From an uncultured Duncaniella sp. (GTDB taxonomy: Bacteria > Bacteroidota > Bacteroidia > Bacteroidales > Muribaculaceae), in contig CAJUIX010000001.1 in the NCBI GenBank assembly GCA_910586665.1, forward strand, positions 150,442 to 214,441: DNA of 64,000 nt, written 5' to 3'. Of this stretch, positions 60,355 to 64,000 are shown piece by piece. The notes beneath the pieces were generated by a model. The model had not been told where the DNA came from and searched no databases. It saw nothing but the letters and a program-made list of their open reading frames with translations. The number at the start of each line of letters is the position of its first letter. Position 1 is the first letter of the stretch. The translations under genes and the position numbers were made by a program.

Positions 60355-62838
60355 CTATTCTCGAAAATAGACACGCTTTACGCGCTGAGAAATAGATGTA
60401 AGGACTTCATAAGGTATGGTTCCGAGAGTTTCGGCGAGGCGGTCGACCGGCATATTGTCGCCGAACACCTCCACACGGTCGCCGGTACGGACGTCAGGGA
60501 CATCGGTGACGTCAATCATGCAGGCATCCATGCAGATGCTTCCGACTGTCGGGCACTCAACACCTTTGACAACCATCGACGAGTTGCCGTAGCCGAGGTG
60601 ACGGTTGATGCCGTCGGCATAACCGATTGGGACTGTGGCAATGACAGAGTCGCGCTTCAGAAGACCGCGACGGTTGTAGCCGATAGTGGTGCCGGCCGGC
60701 CAGTGCTTCAGAGATATTATGACGGTGTGGAGCGAGGACACCGGGCGGAGGTTATCCTGCGAGCCGTCGTTCATCGTCTTTATGCCGTAAAGCCCTATGC
60801 CGAGGCGTACCATGTCGAGCTGGTGCTCAGGGAAGCGGGTGATACCTGTAGAATTAAGGATGTGGCGGATAATCCGGCGTCCGGGGAAGGCATCTTGCAA
60901 CATGCGGCAACATTCGTCGAAGTATTCGAACTGGCCGCGCGTATAGTCATCCTCCAAGGGGTCATCAGCTGCGCATAGGTGGGAGAATATCGAGCGCGGT
61001 GCCACTGCATCGCTACCCTTCAAAACCTCTATCAACTCTGGAAGAGTCTCCTTGCGGAAACCGAGGCGGTGCATCCCGGAGTCAATCTTGATATGCACGG
61101 GAAAATCTTTCACACCATAGCGACCGGCCTCGCGGATGAGGGCTTTCAGAAAGTCGAGACTATAAATCTCCGGCTCCAGACGGTCGGTGAATATGGCATG
61201 GAAGTTGTCGACTGTCGGGTTGAGGACAAGAATCGGCATGGTAATGCCTGCACGGCGAAGTTCGGCGCCCTCGTCATGGACAGCCACGGCGAGATATGTC
61301 GCGCCCTGGGCCTGGAGTGTTCGGGCGAGTTCGTGGGAACCTGCCCCGTAGCCCGAGGCCTTAATCATACATGCAATCCCGGTGGTGGGTTTGATACGCG
61401 AGCGGAAGGCATTGAAATTCTCAACTACCGCGTCGAGATTAATCTCAAGGACAGTCTCGTGCTGGCGCGCTTCAAGAAGCTCACAGATGTGGGCGAAGCC
61501 AAAAGAAGGGGCGCCTTTTATTAAAATCAGTTCATTGCTGAAGTCCTGAGTCGACATTCCTTTTAGAAAGGCCTCGGTGCTTTCAAAAAAACGGGCGTCC
61601 AATCCGGCAAAGCTATCGGAGTTACGCTTCAGCTCGGAACCGATACCGATTATGCGGCTGACGCCGGCACGAGTGAGAAGGTCGCCTACCATCCGATAGT
61701 CATTGGCCGCATCGCCACTTCCATGCATGAGGTCACTGAGAATCACGGTCGACGTGCGCCCGGAGACATTGCGTCGGCGCATGAAGTCAAGCGCCGGAAG
61801 GAGGGAATTGAAGTCGCTTGTATAGTTATCATGCACAAGCAGGCATCCATTGACACCCTCGATAAGCTCAAGGCGCGTCCCGACAGGAGTGAGGGCGGCC
61901 ATCCGTTTGGCTATATCCTCTGTAGCAACACCAAGGTATAGCATCACTGCAAGACAGTGGATGGCATTTTCTATATCGTGGCCGCCGATCATCGGAACAC
62001 TCAAATTATGAGCCTCACCACCTTTATATATATATGTAAGGGTCGTGGTCCCTTCTGATTCGCAGATATTTCCGACATAGAGTGGTGCGTCGGTGCGTAG
62101 GCGCGACCATGCAATAGTGACAGGAGCATCAGCGACACAGGAACCTATCAACTCATCGTCGCCATTATATATCACACACTTGCACGATTCGAGCAGGGAA
62201 GCCTTCTCTCTACATTTTTCTTCTATCGAGTCAAATCCGGCGCTATGGGCGGCTCCAATATTGGTAAAGATGCCGATTTCGGGCTGAAGTATGGACTTAA
62301 GCTCCTTCATCTCCCCCGGAAGAGATATTCCGGCCTCGAAGATTCCGAGAGCGCTGCTATCGTCAAGCTCCCAGACCGACAGAGGGACTCCGATTTGAGA
62401 GTTGTAGCTGCGAGGGCTGCGGGTGATGACCACGTCGGACTGAAGGAGCTGGTTGAGCCACTCTTTGACGGTGGTTTTTCCACGACTGCCGGTAATAGCA
62501 ATGACCGGGATATGGAAACGTCCACGATGATGCCGGGCAAGCTTATGGAGCGAGTCCAAGGGGGAAGATGAAACGAGGAAATTGGCGTCGGGCATCTCTG
62601 ACGCGTCCGCGGGCAGACGACTTACCACAAAATTTCTAACACCACGCTCATAGAGCGGACGGACATAACGATGCCCGTCACCCGTATGGGTCTTAAGTGC
62701 AAAAAACAATGACTCTTCGGGATAAGTCAAGGAACGGCTATCGGTTAGCAACCGTCCTATCATAGAAGCCGGTGACTTTAAGTCAGATTCGGCTCCAAGG
62801 ATTTGTGCTATGTCTGAAATACTATATTTCATTATCAT
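60355..62838 (-). CDS. murF-alr: Bifunctional MurF/alanine racemase
   Basis: The 827-residue fusion joins UDP-MurNAc-tripeptide:D-Ala-D-Ala ligase (residues 1 to about 450; ATP loop AITGSRGKTTVKEWL near 115, and HDNYTSDFNSLLPAL) to a PLP-dependent alanine racemase (about 455-827; PLP lysine in CMIKASGYGAGSHE, and YNRRGLLKRDSVIATVPIGY). The same polypeptide thus makes D-alanine and uses the dipeptide to finish the peptidoglycan precursor. The fusion is usual in Bacteroidota. Its 5' end overlaps GSCFA by 17 nt. Confidence 0.95.
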   Translation of the reverse strand: MIMKYSISDIAQILGAESDLKSPASMIGRLLTDSRSLTYPEESLFFALKTHTGDGHRYVRPLYERGVRNFVVSRLPADASEMPDANFLVSSSPLDSLHKLARHHRGRFHIPVIAITGSRGKTTVKEWLNQLLQSDVVITRSPRSYNSQIGVPLSVWELDDSSALGIFEAGISLPGEMKELKSILQPEIGIFTNIGAAHSAGFDSIEEKCREKASLLESCKCVIYNGDDELIGSCVADAPVTIAWSRLRTDAPLYVGNICESEGTTTLTYIYKGGEAHNLSVPMIGGHDIENAIHCLAVMLYLGVATEDIAKRMAALTPVGTRLELIEGVNGCLLVHDNYTSDFNSLLPALDFMRRRNVSGRTSTVILSDLMHGSGDAANDYRMVGDLLTRAGVSRIIGIGSELKRNSDSFAGLDARFFESTEAFLKGMSTQDFSNELILIKGAPSFGFAHICELLEARQHETVLEINLDAVVENFNAFRSRIKPTTGIACMIKASGYGAGSHELARTLQAQGATYLAVAVHDEGAELRRAGITMPILVLNPTVDNFHAIFTDRLEPEIYSLDFLKALIREAGRYGVKDFPVHIKIDSGMHRLGFRKETLPELIEVLKGSDAVAPRSIFSHLCAADDPLEDDYTRGQFEYFDECCRMLQDAFPGRRIIRHILNSTGITRFPEHQLDMVRLGIGLYGIKTMNDGSQDNLRPVSSLHTVIISLKHWPAGTTIGYNRRGLLKRDSVIATVPIGYADGINRHLGYGNSSMVVKGVECPTVGSICMDACMIDVTDVPDVRTGDRVEVFGDNMPVDRLAETLGTIPYEVLTSISQRVKRVYFRE

Positions 62839-63820
62839 ACATGCTATCTATATAACGCTCACAAGCATCTTTAAGTTTTGGATAACGCCTGGTTAACAGT
62901 TCAGCGGCCTGGCGTCGGTCGGCAAATTCCTGTTCGCGCACTTCGGGCGAGCGGCTCATCACCAAGTGAGAGAACCTGCGTGTAAATGCAGAGACCTCCT
63001 TGGCTGTCGCGAGGGTCGTGTCGTCAAAATAAGAGTCCCTAAACAGTTGGTAGATATACTCTACAGCCTGGCGTGAGGGATGTTTCATGTCCTCGGCATA
63101 GAAACGATAGTCGCGGAGGTCATCCATCATCACCTCATAGGCCGGGAAATAGTGCAGCCCCTCGAATCGGCCTGAGTTTATAAGTTCGTCAATTCCAAGC
63201 AGAAGTGTAGACTTAGACAGCTGGTTGCCGTGGGCACCAAGCTCGAAGTATCGCAGAGGGCTGACCGTGAAGACTATATAAGCTGACTCGTTAACAGAAC
63301 GAATGGCCTCGACAATGCCACTGACAGCATCAATTGTCTCCGGCAGGTTCAGATATTTAACCATGAACTCTCCGCCCGGGAGCTTATGACAGTTGGCCAC
63401 CACCTCCCCAGTCTTACGGGAAATGAATATGCGTGTAGTGCCGAGAGTGACAAATATTACTGTGGCGCGGCGCATGAAATTGCAAGCTTCACTTATGCGG
63501 GAATTCATCAACTGCAAGGTCCCATCCTGGGTCGGAGCCGAAAAACGGGAATGGAATAAAAAACTGTGAAATAGGCCGGAATGGGCGAACAAATCCGTCT
63601 CTCCCACCCTTTTGCCGCTCGCGAGGACCTCGAAAGACCGACGGACTGAAACGGGATTGTATAGCGGGCCAAATGGATTGTCACACACGGTAAAAAGCTC
63701 ACGGATAAGACATTCGCTGATATTATCAGAGAAGCATGATCCGACCAGCATGACTCGGCTGTCATGACTGATGAATCCCTTTTGTCCGGCAAGGGGGCGT
63801 ATGACTGTGCGAAAGTCCAT
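62822..63820 (-). CDS. GSCFA family protein
   Basis: The 332-residue protein begins MDFRTVIRPLAGQKGFISHD and contains VMLVGSCFSDNISECLI, the GSCFA signature, followed by FGPLYNPVSVRRS and VNESAYIVFTVSPLRYFELG. The family is related to SGNH/GDSL hydrolases, with the Ser and later residues as candidate catalytic groups, but its substrate is not known. I use the ATG at 63818-63820. It precedes murF-alr in an overlapping pair, so a cell-envelope role is a reasonable inference. Confidence 0.85.
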   Translation of the reverse strand: MDFRTVIRPLAGQKGFISHDSRVMLVGSCFSDNISECLIRELFTVCDNPFGPLYNPVSVRRSFEVLASGKRVGETDLFAHSGLFHSFLFHSRFSAPTQDGTLQLMNSRISEACNFMRRATVIFVTLGTTRIFISRKTGEVVANCHKLPGGEFMVKYLNLPETIDAVSGIVEAIRSVNESAYIVFTVSPLRYFELGAHGNQLSKSTLLLGIDELINSGRFEGLHYFPAYEVMMDDLRDYRFYAEDMKHPSRQAVEYIYQLFRDSYFDDTTLATAKEVSAFTRRFSHLVMSRSPEVREQEFADRRQAAELLTRRYPKLKDACERYIDSMYDNEI

Positions 63821-63865
63821 TATCAACAAAGCTGTGGTTAAGCAGTCGACAAAAGTAATAATAAA

Positions 63866-63897
63866 TTTGCACAATCCGAAATAAATATTTACCTTTG
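63866..63897 (+). promoter_or_regulatory. Promoter of the tRNA-Ser gene
   Basis: TTTG at 63866-63869 and TACCTTTG at 63890-63897 are 20 nt apart, a full Bacteroidota match. The tRNA begins about 49 nt downstream. Confidence 0.65.
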
Positions 63898-63945
63898 CAG
63901 CCGTGAATAAAGATAGCGCCAAAAGCTATCGTAGAAAAGGCACAA

Positions 63946-64000
63946 GGAGTGATGCTCGAGTGGCTGAAGAGGCACGCCTGGAAAGCGTGTATACGCCAAA
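63946..64000 (+). tRNA. tRNA-Ser(GGA), 5' part, cut by the window end
   Basis: GGAGTGATGCTCGAGTGGCT opens the acceptor stem and D-loop of a serine tRNA. CACGC-CTGGAAA-GCGTG forms a 5-bp anticodon stem with anticodon GGA, reading UCC and UCU. The long variable arm begins at the window edge. It has its own promoter. Confidence 0.9.

Overview
The window is a bacterial chromosome segment from the order Bacteroidales, plausibly Muribaculaceae. That placement is inferred from gene content: a SusC-type TonB receptor with a partner lipoprotein, the type IX secretion protein PorQ, fused MurF-Alr, DUF3098 next to ftsX, GSCFA, PPi-dependent phosphofructokinase, and Bacteroidota-type promoters (TTTG, about 19-20 nt, TAnnTTTG) before many genes. 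Coding is dense and GC-rich; intergenic DNA is AT-rich.

Positions 1 to about 7790 are the early end of a Mu-like transposable prophage that continues leftward out of the window. Its early operon reads on the minus strand from a palindromic operator at about 6.5 kb: three small unknowns, a DDE transposase (MuA), the MuB ATPase, small proteins, a RecA-like ATPase, a GemA-like protein, an HTH protein and a DUF3164 fragment. A divergent XRE repressor lies at 6.56-6.98 kb. An 800-bp gene-free tract with helically phased A/T repeats and two transposase-site-like repeats leads to the element end, which appears to cut the 3' end of a HipB-type regulator gene.

From 7.8 to 34.8 kb is host DNA: pfp, an NlpC/P60 hydrolase, DUF1015, purA, a Fur-family regulator, holA, an orphan HsdR-N protein, a methyltransferase, an unusual sigma factor fused to an outer-membrane beta-barrel, dnaA with a repeat-rich upstream region, pgeF, a DMT transporter, an acyltransferase, a TonB-C protein, the porQ-cmk-ispH cluster, a DEDDh exonuclease with a lipoprotein, thrC, a PlsC-like acyltransferase, a nitrilase-family amidase, a 48-codon small ORF, and rplY-pth-S4. 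From 34.9 to 64 kb come the TonB receptor/lipoprotein pair, merR, mltG, DUF2007, an AraC regulator, a TPR protein, rsgA, the ftsX-DUF3098-uppP-truB-queA run, lon-PASTA-rluD, a small transcription unit before uvrA, DUF2027-Smr, a ferredoxin/flavodoxin protein, rubrerythrin, a zeta-toxin-like pair, murF-alr, GSCFA and the 5' part of a tRNA-Ser(GGA).

The most unusual object is the 510-residue protein at 17560-19092. It combines an ECF sigma factor, one transmembrane helix, a long disordered linker and a C-terminal beta-barrel, and so could link the outer membrane directly to transcription. Second-tier signals are the 31-codon ORF unit at 53605-53802, whose start codon is predicted to lie inside a 5'-end hairpin, the 48-codon ORF at 31976, and the phased-repeat left end of the prophage.
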